Counted from the stretch's first letter, positions 48,656 to 62,163 are shown. The stretch is 64,000 nt of DNA from Salvelinus alpinus (GCF_045679555.1 NC_092090.1:33472093-33536092), one strand, 5' to 3'. The notes: generated from the sequence alone by a model not told the origin. Program-made: numbers and translations.

Positions 48656-48660
48656 GGCAT
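47929..48660 (-). pseudogene. L2 reverse transcriptase fragment with YADN active site
   Basis: 243 residues with GVPQGSILGPTLFSV, IQLYADNTILYTSG, YKYLGVCLDC and LPFLDFGDVIYK. The catalytic YADD has become YADN, losing one metal-binding Asp. The upstream half of the domain is absent, so the fragment is inactive. Confidence 0.85.
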
Positions 48661-48995
48661 GAAATTTGCGATTGATCTGCTTCTGTTCTGTGGGTGGCAC
48701 TATGTGCTCTTTTTGAAGGATGGGTCCCGGTCTCTCCGGGGCCATGGGATCTGGGGGGTCAGGGGTGGTCTGTCGGGCATTGGGATGACAACTCGGGATG
48801 AGGAGCGGTTTTAGCGGGTGGAATAGTGGGGACCAATTGGAGGTTTACTTAGTAGCAATGTAAATATCATACCAAACTGTTTTTTATATACTCAGAGGAC
48901 CATTATTAGCATGTTTTAACCACTCCTATATAAACAGTAAATTATCGGACACGCAACAAGAAGGTCTGATTTCATTATTACTGAAACAGGATTCA
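48655..48995 (+). mobile_element. L1-like LINE fragment
   Basis: Plus-strand sequence around 48935-48990 reads like the start of an L1-type reverse transcriptase (ISLLLKQD-like), with stops upstream. It lies between the L2 and Tc1 fragments. Confidence 0.4.
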
Positions 48996-49002
48996 AGTGG
49001 AA

Positions 49003-49690
49003 CAGTTGAAGTCGAAAGTTTACATACACTTAGGTTGGAGTCATTAAAACTCCACAAATTTCTTGTTAACAAACTATAGTTTTGGCAAGTTGGTTAGGAC
49101 ATCTACTTTGTGCATGACACAAGTAATTTTTCCAACAATTGTTTACAGACAGATTATTTCACTTATAATTCACTGTATCACAATTCCAGTGGGTCAGAAG
49201 TTTACATACACCAAGTTGACTGTGCCTTTAAACAGCTTGGAGAATTCCAGAAAACGATGTCCTGTTTCCTCCAGGATCTTCACAAGGTCCTTTGCTGTTG
49301 TTCTGGGATTGATTTGCACTTTTCGCACCAAAGTACGTTCATCTCTAGGAGACAGAACGTGTCTCCTTCCTGAGCGGTATGACGGCTGCGTGGTCCCATG
49401 TTGTTTATACTTGCATACTATTGTTTGTACAGATGAGCGTGGTACCTTCAAGCATTTGGAAATTTCTCCCAAGGATGAACCAGACTTGTGGAGGTCTACA
49501 ATTTTTTTTCTGAGGTCTTGTCTGATTTCTTTTCATTTTCCCATGATGTCAAGCAAAGAGGCACTGAGTTTGAAGGTAGGCCTTGAAATACATCCACAGT
49601 ACACTTCCAATTGACTCAAATTATGTCAATTAGCCTATCAGAAACTTCTAAAGCCATGACATAATTTCCTGGAATTTTCCAAGCTGTTCC
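49003..49690 (-). mobile_element. Truncated Tc1-type transposon
   Basis: One end is present (CAGTTGAAGTCGAAAGTTTA at 49004). The minus strand at 49194-49472 encodes a helix-turn-helix segment (MGEISKCLKVPRSSVQTIVC). The catalytic domain and the other end are missing where a Rex1 tail begins. Confidence 0.8.
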
Positions 49691-50073
49691 ATAGCTGTTT
49701 CACATACTCATGGTTAGCAGATGTTAATGCGAGTGTAGTGAAATGCTTGTGCTTCTAGTTCCGACAATGCAGTAATAACCAACGAGTAATCTAACCTAAC
49801 AATTTCACAACAACTACCTTATACACCCAAGTGTAAAGGAATTAAGAATATGTACATAAAAATATATGAATGAGTGATGGTACAGAACGGCATAGGCAAG
49901 ATGCAGTAGATGGTATCGAGTACAGTATATACATATGAGATGAGTAATGTAGGGTATGTAAACATTATATGAAGTGGCATTGTTTAAAGTGGCTAGTGGT
50001 AAATTTTTCATAAATTTTTACATTATTAAAGTGGCTGGAGTTGAGTCAGTATGTTGGCAGCAGCCACTCAATG

Positions 50074-51429
50074 TTAGTGGTGGCTGTTTAACAGTCTGAT
50101 GGCCTTGAGATAGAAGCTGTTTTTCAGTCTCTCTGTCCCTGCTTTGATGCACCTGTACTGACCTCGCCTTCTGGATGATAGCGGGGTGAACAGGCAGTGG
50201 CTCGGGTGGTTGTTGTCCTTGATGATCTTTATGGCCTTCCTGTGACATCGGGGCCTTCCTGTGACTACCTGCCCTCCAGGACACCTACACCAGGTGTCCT
50301 GGAGGGCAGGTAGTTTGCCCCCGGTGATGCGTTGTGCAGACCTCACTACCCTCTGGAGAGAGTTGCCGTACCAGGCGGTGATACAGCCCGACAGGATGCT
50401 CTCGATTGTGCATCTGTAAAAGTTTGTGAGTGCTTTTGGTGACAAGCCGAATTTCTTCAGCCTCCTGAGGTTGAAGAGGCACAGCTGCGCCTTCTTCACC
50501 ACGCTGTCTGTGTGGGTGGACCAATTCAGTTTGTCCGTGATGTGTACGCCGAGGAACTTAAAACTTACTACCCTCTCCACTACTGTCCCTTCGATGTGGA
50601 TAGGGGGGTGCTCCCTCTGCTGTTTCCTGAAGTCCACGATCATCTCCTTTGTTTTTTTGACGTTGAGTGTGAGGTTATTTTCCTGACACCACACTCCGAG
50701 GGCCCTCACTTCCTCCCTGTAGGCCGTCTCGACGTTGTTGGTAATCAAGCCTACCACTGTAGTGTCGTCCGCAAACTTGATGATTGAGTTGGAGGTGTGG
50801 ATGGCCACGCAGTTGTGGGTGAACAGGGAGTACAGGAGAGGGCTCAGAATGCACCCTTGTGGGGCCCCAGTGTTGAGGATCAGCGGGGTGGAGATGTTGT
50901 TACCTACCCTCACCACCTGGGGGCGGCTCGTCAGGAAGTCCAGTACCCAGTTGCACAGGGCGGGGTCGAGACCCAGGGTCTCGGGCTTAATGATGAGTTT
51001 TGAGGGTACTGTGGTGTTAAATGCTGAGCTGTAGTCGATGAACAGCATTCTCATATAGGTATTCCTCTTGTCCAGATGGGTTAGGGCAGTGTGCAGTGTG
51101 GTTGCGATTGCGTCGTCTCTGGACCTATTGGGGCGGTAAGCAAATTGGAGTGGGTCTAGGGTGTCAGGTAGGGTGGAGGTGATATGGTCCTTGACTAGTC
51201 TCTCAAAGCACTTCATGATGACGGAAGTGAGTGCTACGGAGCGGTAGTCGTTTAGCTTAGTTTTCTTGGGAACAGGAACAATGGTGGCCCTCTTGAAGCA
51301 TGTGGGAACAGCAGACATTGATGGAAGCAATATTCTATCCGCAATTTTAAAGCTGATCCACCACCTAAAATAAAAAAAATAAAAAGTGGACAAGAGACCT
51401 CTCGTATTGGATAGAAGATTCTCACTCAT
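50074..51429 (-). pseudogene. Rex1-like reverse transcriptase, long open fragment
   Basis: 451 residues without a stop. Motifs in order: [86 protein letters not shown], and the C-terminal end [24 protein letters not shown] is intact. The N-terminal endonuclease domain is missing, and a small inverted duplication (50264-50314) inserts extra residues near WCRCPGGQ. Confidence 0.85.
50264..50314. repeat. Perfect hairpin inside the Rex1 copy
   Basis: A 23-base arm (starting ACTACCTGCCCTCCAGGACA) is followed by a 5-base loop ACACC and its exact complement. The plain Rex1 sequence should have only one arm, so this is a local snap-back duplication. Confidence 0.9.
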
Positions 51430-53123
51430 TTACAGTGTTCAAGTACTATGGCAAGTATGCTGCTAACCAACGGTCAAAATCACATAAGCACATAACCTTT
51501 CTGTGTTTGAGTCCCTCCATGACAACAGTAAGGCCAGAGTATTTTGTCGCACAAACTACAACATCTCCTTTGGATGGTGCAGTGGAATGTGGATGTGAAA
51601 ATATGTGCATCTGAGCAGAACATGAGCGTTACCAATCAAAGCACCTCAACTGGCTTGAAATAGAATAGTACAACAGAAAATTCTAGAGCTGCTTTTTAGG
51701 TCTTGTTTCTAGCGTTGTCTTTAAAATATCCCAACTGGTGATGAGTAATACAGTTCGGGTTGGAAGCATTTCTTTAAAATATACATGTTTATTCATGAGG
51801 TTTATTTTCCATTACAGCTGTAAACACACTTTGTTGCTATAGCATTCTGTTTCAGCCATAATGTGAAAAGTCAGCGAGTCTGCTGATTTCTTATTTAGGA
51901 ACACAATGATGCTTTCTGTGCACAATGTTTTAAGTATAAAATAGTGTTTTCTGGTTTGAGTTGGGTACGATACTGACGGGAGTTATACAATAGTTCTGTT
52001 ATCTGGGAGTTTAGACGCTTTCTCTCAAAGCGAGATTCACAGCAGAATTCCAGTGCCTGCACCAGAATTATTATTTTTTTATCTGAAAAAATAACAGTTG
52101 CTCTGTCATCAGTTGTGGATTCACTGGAACAGATAAATAATGATCAACATAATGAGATGTCATGTTGAAATTATGAAATGGGAGAATGAGAAACGGAAGT
52201 AGTGGTAATGAGGATTCCATGGTGATTGGCTGTGAAGGCCAGTTAAGGCAGGGTATGGGGCAGGGTCAAGGCGAGGGACAGAGGTATAAATGAGGACCAA
52301 CGAGGATAAACAGGGTGAAACGGCTACTTTAAGACATCATGAGATGGCCAGCCAGTGTTCTCTCTTTGTCTTTACTGTACATTCTATAGGCTAACAGCAT
52401 TAGAATGTACAGCACTGAGTCTGACTGTATACATACGTTCATGGTGTCGGTCAGCTTCTGGTTTTCTATGCTCTTTCTTATTAATGGCTCTTTGATTCCA
52501 AGTCAGCACTCTACACAACAGCCTATAATAAAGTGGCAATAACATGGTAGGAGGTATACAAGGTATACCTATAGGTTTGTACATTTCCAATGGATAGGCT
52601 ATGAAAAGGTTCCTTTCTCGAAAATGTTCTCTCAAGTCTCTCTTTTCACTCCGAGCCAGACACAGAACATTAAAGGAGTGTGTTTTATCGCAGGTATTCT
52701 GGGATTTAGGCCACCGCAGGATGGTGTTCTTTCAGCTCCCTCCACCTTTGAAGTGTCATCTCATTCACCTGTATAACATATTTTGGCAGGCCAGAACCAT
52801 CAGTCCCAAAATAGAAGTCCTATTTTTACATTTCCAAATGTAGAGAAGAGCACAAACACAGAGCATTGCTAATAAATTACAAAGTGCCTCCACACAGAAA
52901 GCAAAAGTCATTGTCAGAAACTTCTCAGGAAATTGAACATTTTCCCATTAACGAACATACAATTATATAACTTCACAACCTACTTTGAATACATTTTCTT
53001 CGTCCTAAAGTCATGGAATGTTCAGAGTACATTGAGGGGTTACTGATTTCAATACATGTAAAAAATATTCAAATGGTAAAAAATGGAGTTACAAGGTTTT
53101 CATCCGACAGTGACGGAATATAC
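51430..53123. other. No gene recognised
   Basis: No exon, RNA gene or bounded transposon is seen. The first ~200 bases may be further LINE remnant. Open frames are short. Confidence 0.5.
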
Positions 53124-53554
53124 GTCAGACCATATTGTCAGACCATATTGTCAGACCATATTGTCAGACCATATATGTCAGACCATATATGTCAGACCAT
53201 ATATGTCAGACCATATATGTCCGACCATATATGTCCGACCATATTGTCAGACCATATTGTCAGACCATATTGTCAGACCATATATGTCAGACCATATATG
53301 TCAGACCATATATGTCCGACCATATATGTCCGACCATATTGTCAGACCATATATGTCAGACCATATATGTCAGACCATATATGTCAGACCATATTGTCAG
53401 ACCATATATGTCAGACCATATTGTCAGACCATACATGTCAGACCATACATGTCAGACCATATTGTCAGACTATATTGTCAGACTATATTGTCAGACCGTA
53501 TATGTCAGACCATATTGTCAGACCATATACTGTATGTCAGACCACATATATTGA
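53124..53554 (+). repeat. Minisatellite of 13- and 14-base units
   Basis: About 31 tandem copies of GTCAGACCATATT (13) or GTCAGACCATATAT (14), with variants GTCCGACC, GACTATATT and CATACAT. Long units, GTCCGACC units and short units occur in a repeated order (units 2-9 and 10-16 nearly match), so there is a higher-order repeat. All three forward frames stay open as a side effect of the unit lengths and lack of stops. Confidence 0.95.
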
Positions 53555-55361
53555 ACATACAGTAGAAGAGAATAACACAGAAGAATGGAAATGTTCCTAG
53601 TTTTCCAACACAAAATACTATTACTTTTTTTTCTTTTTTTTTTCTTGATTCAGTCAGGAAACGCCACATATTTAATTGAAACATTTATTAGAAAATGATT
53701 TACAATACATACAATACCTTAGTCTTGGCGTTAGGCTCTGCTCCTTCGCGGTAGCTCACTGCCAGAGCATGCATGATGTTAAGATAATTATAATAACAGG
53801 CAGTGAGCAAGGTACGCTGTACAAATCCCCCTGTCCCAAAGCAGAGCCCAAACAGATGGAGGCTGGGGTGGGGGGTGGGAAAGCAGAAAACAGACATGCA
53901 TGGTGTAATGTTACAGCAATAGCTTGCCACCAGGAACACCAGCTTAAGCTTGTGCACGGCAGCCAACAGAGAATGTGTGTGTAGAACCTGATTGATTCAA
54001 TAGACCGCCATATTCAAGTAGTGATGCATCTAATTGGTGCAATATCAGCTGATGCTTTTGCAAAGCACTTAAGATGCTATCGCAAACCCCTTGAATTTAT
54101 GTAGCAAATTTGCCACTATGTTATTGTTGATGTTGGTGATTTTTTGCTCTATTTATATCTTATTTAGATGGGAACTAGAATGCGAGAAGGCAGCTGCCCC
54201 AGAATGTTAGCAGCAGAGAGGCTGTAGCTGCTGTTATCTCACCACAGGAGTCTGGACTCTGTGTCAGGCCTTGTGTACACTGTACCATTTCTCAGGGTGA
54301 TTTTTGGGCCATGTGAGGATCCCTGGCAAGCAGGTCCCATTTTCACGTTGAGGAGGGACAGCGGGAGGCATTGCTTCCTAGACCGTTAAGGGGCTGTGGA
54401 GGAGTTTGTGAGGAGAGTCTGACAGTGGGGTCAGAGTGGACAAGGTAGCCTTTACACAACACATGCCCCATGATTTAAAGGGCTGTGTAATAAGGACAGG
54501 AAGTTGAAGACAGGCAGGGACACATACATAGACACCCACACAGACACTCACAAAAACACAAGTGCAGTAATTGTATCATAAGAGGAGACATGAAATAAGT
54601 TGTATATTTGTATGGTCCATGATCCTCTATTGTCAAGGTACGTTTATGGGTAACTTGTTGACGTCTTCGATGATATAAGACCGTTGAGAAGTTTAAAGGT
54701 GCTCTTATGTCCATAACGTACATACAGTAAAATAACACTCACAGCATAAACAACAGACTTGACTGAAGTGTGTAGGATGTAATTGGGGAGTCTGGTGTCA
54801 CTCCACCTGTAGTGTAGCCTAATGCTGAGGCCTGTTCCTCCTCCTCTCTATTAACAACACAGGATGCCATGTCTAAACACAGACTCACTGTTCTCTTCAT
54901 TTACACATCCCCTGAGCTTGTGGCTGACAAGGCTGCTGTCTGGACCCTGGTAGTTATACTGAATCACACTTCGTTCTGCATTCCATACAACACCACTGTT
55001 TAGGTTCCTGTCACGACAGGAGCAATGTAGCATCTCAGTATCCCCTTGTCCCCTTGGTCATTAGTTGGGTGTGAAATGTTTATACTGTATGTCTTCCTTG
55101 GTTTCACCTCACAAAACCTAGATTACTGCAGCACTATTCAGATGTATTGTATCGTCAACTCTATACAGCATATTTTTATACACAATATTTCTGAACTGAC
55201 TTTGCTGAATGAGTTCATGGGCTCATGCATCGTATCAAAGTTTTTTGTATTAAGGAGCTGCTCACTGATGGCACAGTTTCATGACATGCCCTCTCAGAAC
55301 GAAGACAGTGGTATCGCCGTGCAAGATAAAAACATGTAGTTATTTTGCTAGATAATAGCTA
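53555..55361. other. No gene recognised
   Basis: Includes a T-rich stretch at about 53625-53645. I see no conserved exon, transposon end or RNA gene. Confidence 0.5.
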
Positions 55362-56979
55362 CAGTGGGGAGAACAAGTATTTGATACACTGCCGATTTTG
55401 CAGGTTTTCCTACTTACAAAACATGTAGAGGTCTGTAATTTTTATCATAGGTACACTTCAACTGTGAGAGACGGAATCTAAAACAAAAATCCAGAAAATC
55501 ACATTGTATGATTTTTAAGTGATTAATTTGCATTTTATTGCATGACATAAGTATTTGATCACCTACCAACCAGTAAGAATTCCGGCTCTCACAGACCTGT
55601 TAGTTTTTCTTTAAGAAGCCCTCCTGTTCTCCACTCATTACCTGTATTAACTGCACCTGTTTGAACTCGTTACCTGTATAAAAGACACCTGTCCACACAC
55701 TCAATCAAACAGACTCCAACCTCTCCACAATGGCCAAGACCAGAGAGCTGTGTAAGGACATCAGGGATAAAATTGTAGACCTGCACAAGGCTGGGATGGG
55801 CTACAGGACAATAGGCAAGCAGCTTGGTGAGAAGGCAACAACTGTTGGCGCAATTATTAGAAAATGGAAGAAGTTCAAGATGACGGTCAATCACCCTCGG
55901 TCTGGGGCTCCATGCAATATCTCACCTCGTGGGGCATCAATGATCATGAGGATGGTGAAGGATCAGCCCAGAACTACACGGCAGGACCTGGTCAATGACC
56001 TGAAGAGAGCTGGGACCACAGTCTCAAAGAAAACCATTAGTAACACACTATGCCGTCATGGATTAAAATCCTGCAGCACACGCAAGGTCCCCCTGCTCAA
56101 GCCAGCGCATGTCCAGGCCCGTCTGAAGTTTGCCAATGACCATCTGGATGATCCAGAGGAGGAATGGGAGAAGGTCATGTGGTCTGATGAGACAAAAATA
56201 GAGCTTTTTGGTCTAAACTCCACTCGCCGTGTTTGGAGAAAGAAGAAGGAAGAAGGAAGAATGAGTACAACCCCAAGAACACCATCCCAACCGTGAAGCA
56301 TGGAGGTGGAAACATCATTCTTTGGGGATGCTTTTCTGCAAAGGGGACAGGACGACTGCACCGTATTGAGGGGAGGATGGATGGGGCCATGTATTGCGAG
56401 ATCTTGGCCAACAACCTCCTTCCCTCAGTAAGAGCATTGAAGATGGGTCGTGGCTGGGTCTTTCAGAATGACAACGACCTGAAACACACAGCCAGGGCAA
56501 CTAAGGAGTGGCTCCGTAAGAAGCATCTCAAGGTCCTGGAGTGGCCTAGCCAGTCTCCAGACCTGAACCCAATAGAAAATCTTTGGAGGGAGCTGAAAGT
56601 CCGTATTGCCCAGCGACAGCCCCGAAACCTGAAGGATCTGGAGAAGGTCTGTATGGAGGAGTGGGCCAAAATCCCTGCTGCAGTGTGTGCAAACCTGGTC
56701 AAGAACTACAGGAAACGTATGATCTCTGTAATTGCAAACAAAGGTTTCTGTACCAAATATAAAGTTCTGCTTTTCTGACGTATCAAATACTTATGTCATG
56801 CAATAAAATGCATATGAATCACTTAAAAATCATACAATGTGATTTTCTGGATTTTTGTTTTAGATTCCGTCTCTCAAAGTTGAAGTGTACCTATGATAAA
56901 AATTACAGACCTCTACATGCTTTGTAAGTAGGAAAACCTGCAAAATCGGCAGTGTATCAAATACTTGTTCTCCCCACTG
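55362..56979 (+). mobile_element. Tc1-type transposon, near full length, inactive
   Basis: Ends CAGTGGGGAGAACAAGTATT and its complement, TA on both sides (55360-55361 and 56980-56981), long inverted repeats. It holds a frameshifted transposase. This is a different subfamily from the 20 kb and 58 kb copies. Confidence 0.93.
55730..56778 (+). pseudogene. Tc1 transposase, frameshifted at a purine-rich tract
   Basis: Frame one (55730-56296) covers the helix-turn-helix domains and the first catalytic Asp ([11 protein letters not shown]). Frame two (56233-56778) covers [21 protein letters not shown] (usual second-Asp motif DNDPKHTA altered) and [11 protein letters not shown]. The shift lies in AGAAAGAAGAAGGAAGAAGG (about 56236-56255), an apparent expansion of GAA/GGA units. 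Confidence 0.9.
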
Positions 56980-57109
56980 TATATACATCATATCTAAGTC
57001 ATATTTCAGTCACAGCCAGGTGCAGTGTGGTTATAACTGTTAATAGCATAATATTTATATAATTTTTAAGGCAATTTATCAGCCAAGTGCCCAAATGTGA
57101 GTTTAAAAG

Positions 57110-57325
57110 CTTCTACACCCTAAAAGGGTTCTTCAGCTGTCCCTATAGGAGAACTCTTTGAATAACCCTTTTCGGTTGCAGTTGGAACACAAAAGGGTTC
57201 TATCTAGAAACCTTTCCACAGAGGGTTCTACATGAAACCAAAAGGGGTTCTACCTGGAACCAAAAAGGGTTCTCCTATGGGTACAGCCAAAGAACCATTT
57301 TGCAACCCTTTTTTCCAAGAGTGTA
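57110..57325. mobile_element. Palindromic MITE (GGTTCT-rich), second copy
   Basis: Bounded by ACACCCTAAAAGGG and CCAAGAGTGTA with internal GGTTCT/AGAACC inverted blocks. Same family as 10390-10628 but more diverged. Confidence 0.65.
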
Positions 57326-58420
57326 CTTGTCACCACATTGTTCCTGGTTCCATTATGTATCACAGTATGTTTCTACGCCTGGCTGATCCTCCTTAGTCAG
57401 CCAGGGCCTTGTGGAGGTCCCCTGACCCAGTACTGCCATGCTCGAGTTTCTGGGGACCTACTTACTGCAGAGAGCACAGGATGGATTCTGCTGCTAAACC
57501 CGCTGTCTGTCAGACACACATCACACCACCACCCATTAGGCCCAGTCATTCCTCTAGCTAAGTTTGAACGGAACTCTTTTGATGGCTGTTTTTAGCAACA
57601 ACTGAAGGTAGGACTCAGGCTGACATCAGGGAACTGTAGCAGTTCAAATTCTAGCGTGAAAAGTAAACTGTCAACCCTCATTATCGTGTTAGATAAGGGA
57701 ACAAGCTGATAGGGTTTTTTAAAGCACCATTAGGCTAAATAGGTCCGTACTTTGGGACAGTGGCCTGTCTCTGTGGGGCCTGGTTTCAGAGCTGAGTGCA
57801 AATGACTCAGATCAAAGATAGAACCCCAGGAAAAGCTCTGGGAAGACGCTCAGGGACATTTATGATTGGATCAGTGACCTGTCCGTCAAAGCTTTTAAAT
57901 CTTGATAATGAAAAGACCTTGATTAAGGGGTGAGGATGAAGAATCTGTTGCCCTCCAGTAGGGTTCTATGTGTTGTGAACTCTGGTTAATGGCGGATGCT
58001 AGGTCCTGTCTAGGCGCTATATGTGAAAGGTCAGATAGCATATGGATAGATGAGTGACAGCTCTGATGCTCCCTCCCCTGGGCTGTGTCTTCAGCTCACA
58101 ACAGCAGCAGATGGAGGAAAGCTTTTTCGCAATACATAGGCTAGCTCACTGAAATTATAATTTAGCAGCACTATATCATTCATTTAGTTTCAGGCTTTTA
58201 ATTTCAACTTGCCTTTATTGTGTTATTTCACTTCAACCTGCCAGGGATGCTTTAGTTCAATGCTTCATTCCATCCATTGACTTATCTTCTCTATCTCCTT
58301 GATTAACTCCACACACCTCCCTTGGATCCGCTCAATGTATTAAGCACATTTATTTGTCGGTGTAGTTCAACTCTAAATGTGCCTCCCGCCCAGAGACACC
58401 CCCAGAGCTTTAATCAACTA
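57326..58420. other. No gene recognised
   Basis: Unique-looking sequence between a MITE and a Tc1 copy. No exon with recognisable similarity, no RNA gene. Confidence 0.5.
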
Positions 58421-59997
<1,577 letters not shown>

Positions 59998-60650
59998 TAT
60001 ATAGATGGAACCACATAAATGGAAAAGTCTGTAGAGCGGTAATATCGTGTCTTACATTTTGTACACTGAATTATGTTATTACTCTACGCTGTGATGCTAT
60101 TAAGTTATGTAATAAGCTTAGTGCTGTCTTGAGTGAGAGAGTCTAGAAAGCTTTTAATTGCTTAATTACATTTCGCTACCATAGTAACTGTGTGTGGTGT
60201 ACGTTACGAAGGCTCAGGGCTATAGGTTTGTTATTGCTATTGAGTCCTTCCTTTGCCGTGTGGATAGTGTTCAGCGTGCTCTTCACTATGCCGGGACAGT
60301 GTTAATGATGCAGAAAGTATCAGTGTAACGCTCGTCGGAAGAAGTGGACCAAGGTGCAGCGTCGTACGTGTTCATGATTCTTTATTGACTCAGAACACCA
60401 AACAAAATAACAAAATAATAACGAACGTCACGTTCCGTAGGCTTCACAGAGCTAACAAAAAACAACATCCCACAACCTAAGGTGGCAAAACAGGCTGCCT
60501 AAGTATGATTCCCAATCAGAGACAACGATAGACAGCTGTCCCTGATTGAGAACCATACCCGGCCAAAACATAGAAATAAAAAACATAGAATGCCTACCCC
60601 ACATCACACCCTAACCTAACCAAATAGAGAAATTAAACGGCTCTCTAAGG

Positions 60651-62055
60651 TCAGGGCGTGACAGTACCCCCCCCAAAGGTGCGGACTCCCGGACGCAAAC
60701 CTGAACCTATAGGGGAGGGTCCGGGTGGGCATTTACCCTGGTGGCGGCTCCGGTACGGGACGCAGAACCCGCTCCACCTCTGGCTCCCCCCACTTTGGTG
60801 GCGCCTCTGGTGCGGGGACCCTCGTCGCCGACCCCGGACTAGGCACCCGGACTGGGGACCCTCGTTGCAGGCCCCAGACTGGGGACCTTCGCTGCAGGCC
60901 CCGGACTGGGGATCCATGGCACGAAGCCTCCAGTGACGATCAATGGCACGAAGCCTCCAGTGACGATCCATGGAACTAAGCCTCCAGTGACGATCCATGG
61001 CACTAAGCCTCCAGTGACGATCCATGGCACTAAGCCTCCAGCGACGATCCATGGCACGAAGCCTCCAGCGACGGTCTCCTGTCCGGAGCCTCCAGCGACG
61101 GTCTCCAGGAGGCTCCAGACTGGAGACCGTCGCTGGAGGCTTCGTGCCATGGATCGTCGCTGGAGGCTTAGTGCCATGGATCGTCACTGGAGGCTTAGTT
61201 CCATGGATCGTCACTGGAGGCTTCGTGCCATGGATCATCACTGGAGGCTTCGTGCCATGGATCATCACTGGAGGCTTCGTGCCATGGATCATCACTGGAG
61301 GCTCCGGACTGGAGACCGTCGCTGGAGGCTCCGGACTGGGGACCGTCGCTGGAGGCTCCGGACTAACCCGTGGAGCAGGCACAGGATGCACTGGACTGTG
61401 GAGGAGCACTGGAGATCTGGTGCTTAACACTTGCACTTCTCCTCTTGGCTGAATGCCCACTTTAGCCCGGCACGTGCAGAGCGCAGGCATAGGACGCACT
61501 GAGCAGTCACAGCGCACCGGAGACACAGTGCGCAGAGCCGGCGCAGGGTACCCTGGGCCGAAACGGCGCACCGGAGACCAAGAGCGCTGAGCTGGCACAA
61601 TCTGCCCTGGCTGGATGCCCACTCTAGCGTGGCACTTGCGGAGAGCTGGCTCCGAGCGCATCGGGCTGTGCACGCGCACTGGAGACACTGTGCGCTTTAC
61701 CACATAACACGGTGCCTGACCAGTACCACGCTCCTTGCCGTGAGCACAGGGAGTTAGCTCCGCCAACACCCCCGTGTGCCTCCCCCCAATTTTTGGGGGA
61801 GTGGCTTCTCGGGCTTCGATGACTTGCCTCCTCATATCGCCGCCGCTCCTCCTTCGCTGCCTTTATTTCCTCCTTTGGACGGCGATATTCTCCAGCCTTT
61901 GCCCAGGGTCCCTTGCCTTCCAAGATCTCCTCCCATGTCCATTTCTCCAGAAAACGCTGCTCCTCCTTACCACGCTGCTTGGTCCGTTTGTGGTGGGATG
62001 TTCTGTAACGCTCGTCGGAAGAAGTGGACCAAGGTGCAGCGTGGTACGTGTTCAT
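60651..62055 (-). pseudogene. Internal open frames of the LTR element
   Basis: 62055-61624 encodes a charged segment (RFLEKWTWEEILEGKGPWAK) and 61835-60651 (394 residues) a Pro/Arg-rich region (KRTVSPVRVHSP, RTVSPVRCDCSV) followed by a PPVTIHGTK nonapeptide array. The frames overlap at about 61624-61835 in different phases. No known catalytic domain; function unknown. Confidence 0.5.
60913..61290. repeat. Inverted 27-base minisatellite array (large palindrome)
   Basis: Left arm (about 60917-61079) is a head-to-tail array of units like GGCACGAAGCCTCCAGTGAC. Right arm (61122 to about 61290) is its reverse complement, with the same order of variant units, including the GGAACTAAG unit. The spacer is 61080-61121. 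Both strands therefore encode the same nonapeptide series. Confidence 0.85.
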
Positions 62056-62163
62056 GATTCTTTATTGACTCAGAACACCAAACAAAATAACAAAAGAATA
62101 ATGAACGTCACGTTCCGTAGACTTCACAGAGCTAACAAAAAACAACATCCCACAACCTAAGGT

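Larger units (their letters stand above)
49695..51429 (-). mobile_element. Rex1-type LINE, 5'-truncated
   Basis: Minus-strand copy with reverse transcriptase (50074-51429) followed by a 3' UTR down to about 49695. The same 3' UTR occurs alone in the terb2 intron at 38.4 kb. The 5' end stops near an A-rich tract at about 51365-51385. Confidence 0.85.
60324..62163 (-). mobile_element. Non-autonomous LTR retrotransposon (Gypsy-like)
   Basis: Minus orientation. A 160-base direct repeat occurs at both ends (60324-60483 and 62004-62163, about four mismatches), with TG/CA-type ends and AATAAA inside. At the low-coordinate side the repeat extends to a likely full LTR of ~340 bases (to 60663, minus-strand start TGTCACGCCCTGACC) preceded by a polypurine tract of G. 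The other LTR is cut at 62163 where LINE sequence begins. No protease, reverse transcriptase or integrase is present. Confidence 0.7.

Noticed and set aside
53124-53554. CRISPR-like array
   Set aside because: Units are tandem without spacers, in a vertebrate genome; a minisatellite explains it.
53013-53600. Long plus-strand ORFs in three frames (195, 160 and 139 residues)
   Set aside because: They are read-through of a stop-free 13/14-base minisatellite, not genes.
60933-61427. Plus-strand ORF of 164 residues with IHGTKPP repeats
   Set aside because: Arises from the inverted half of the palindromic minisatellite; the main frame of the LTR element is on the minus strand.
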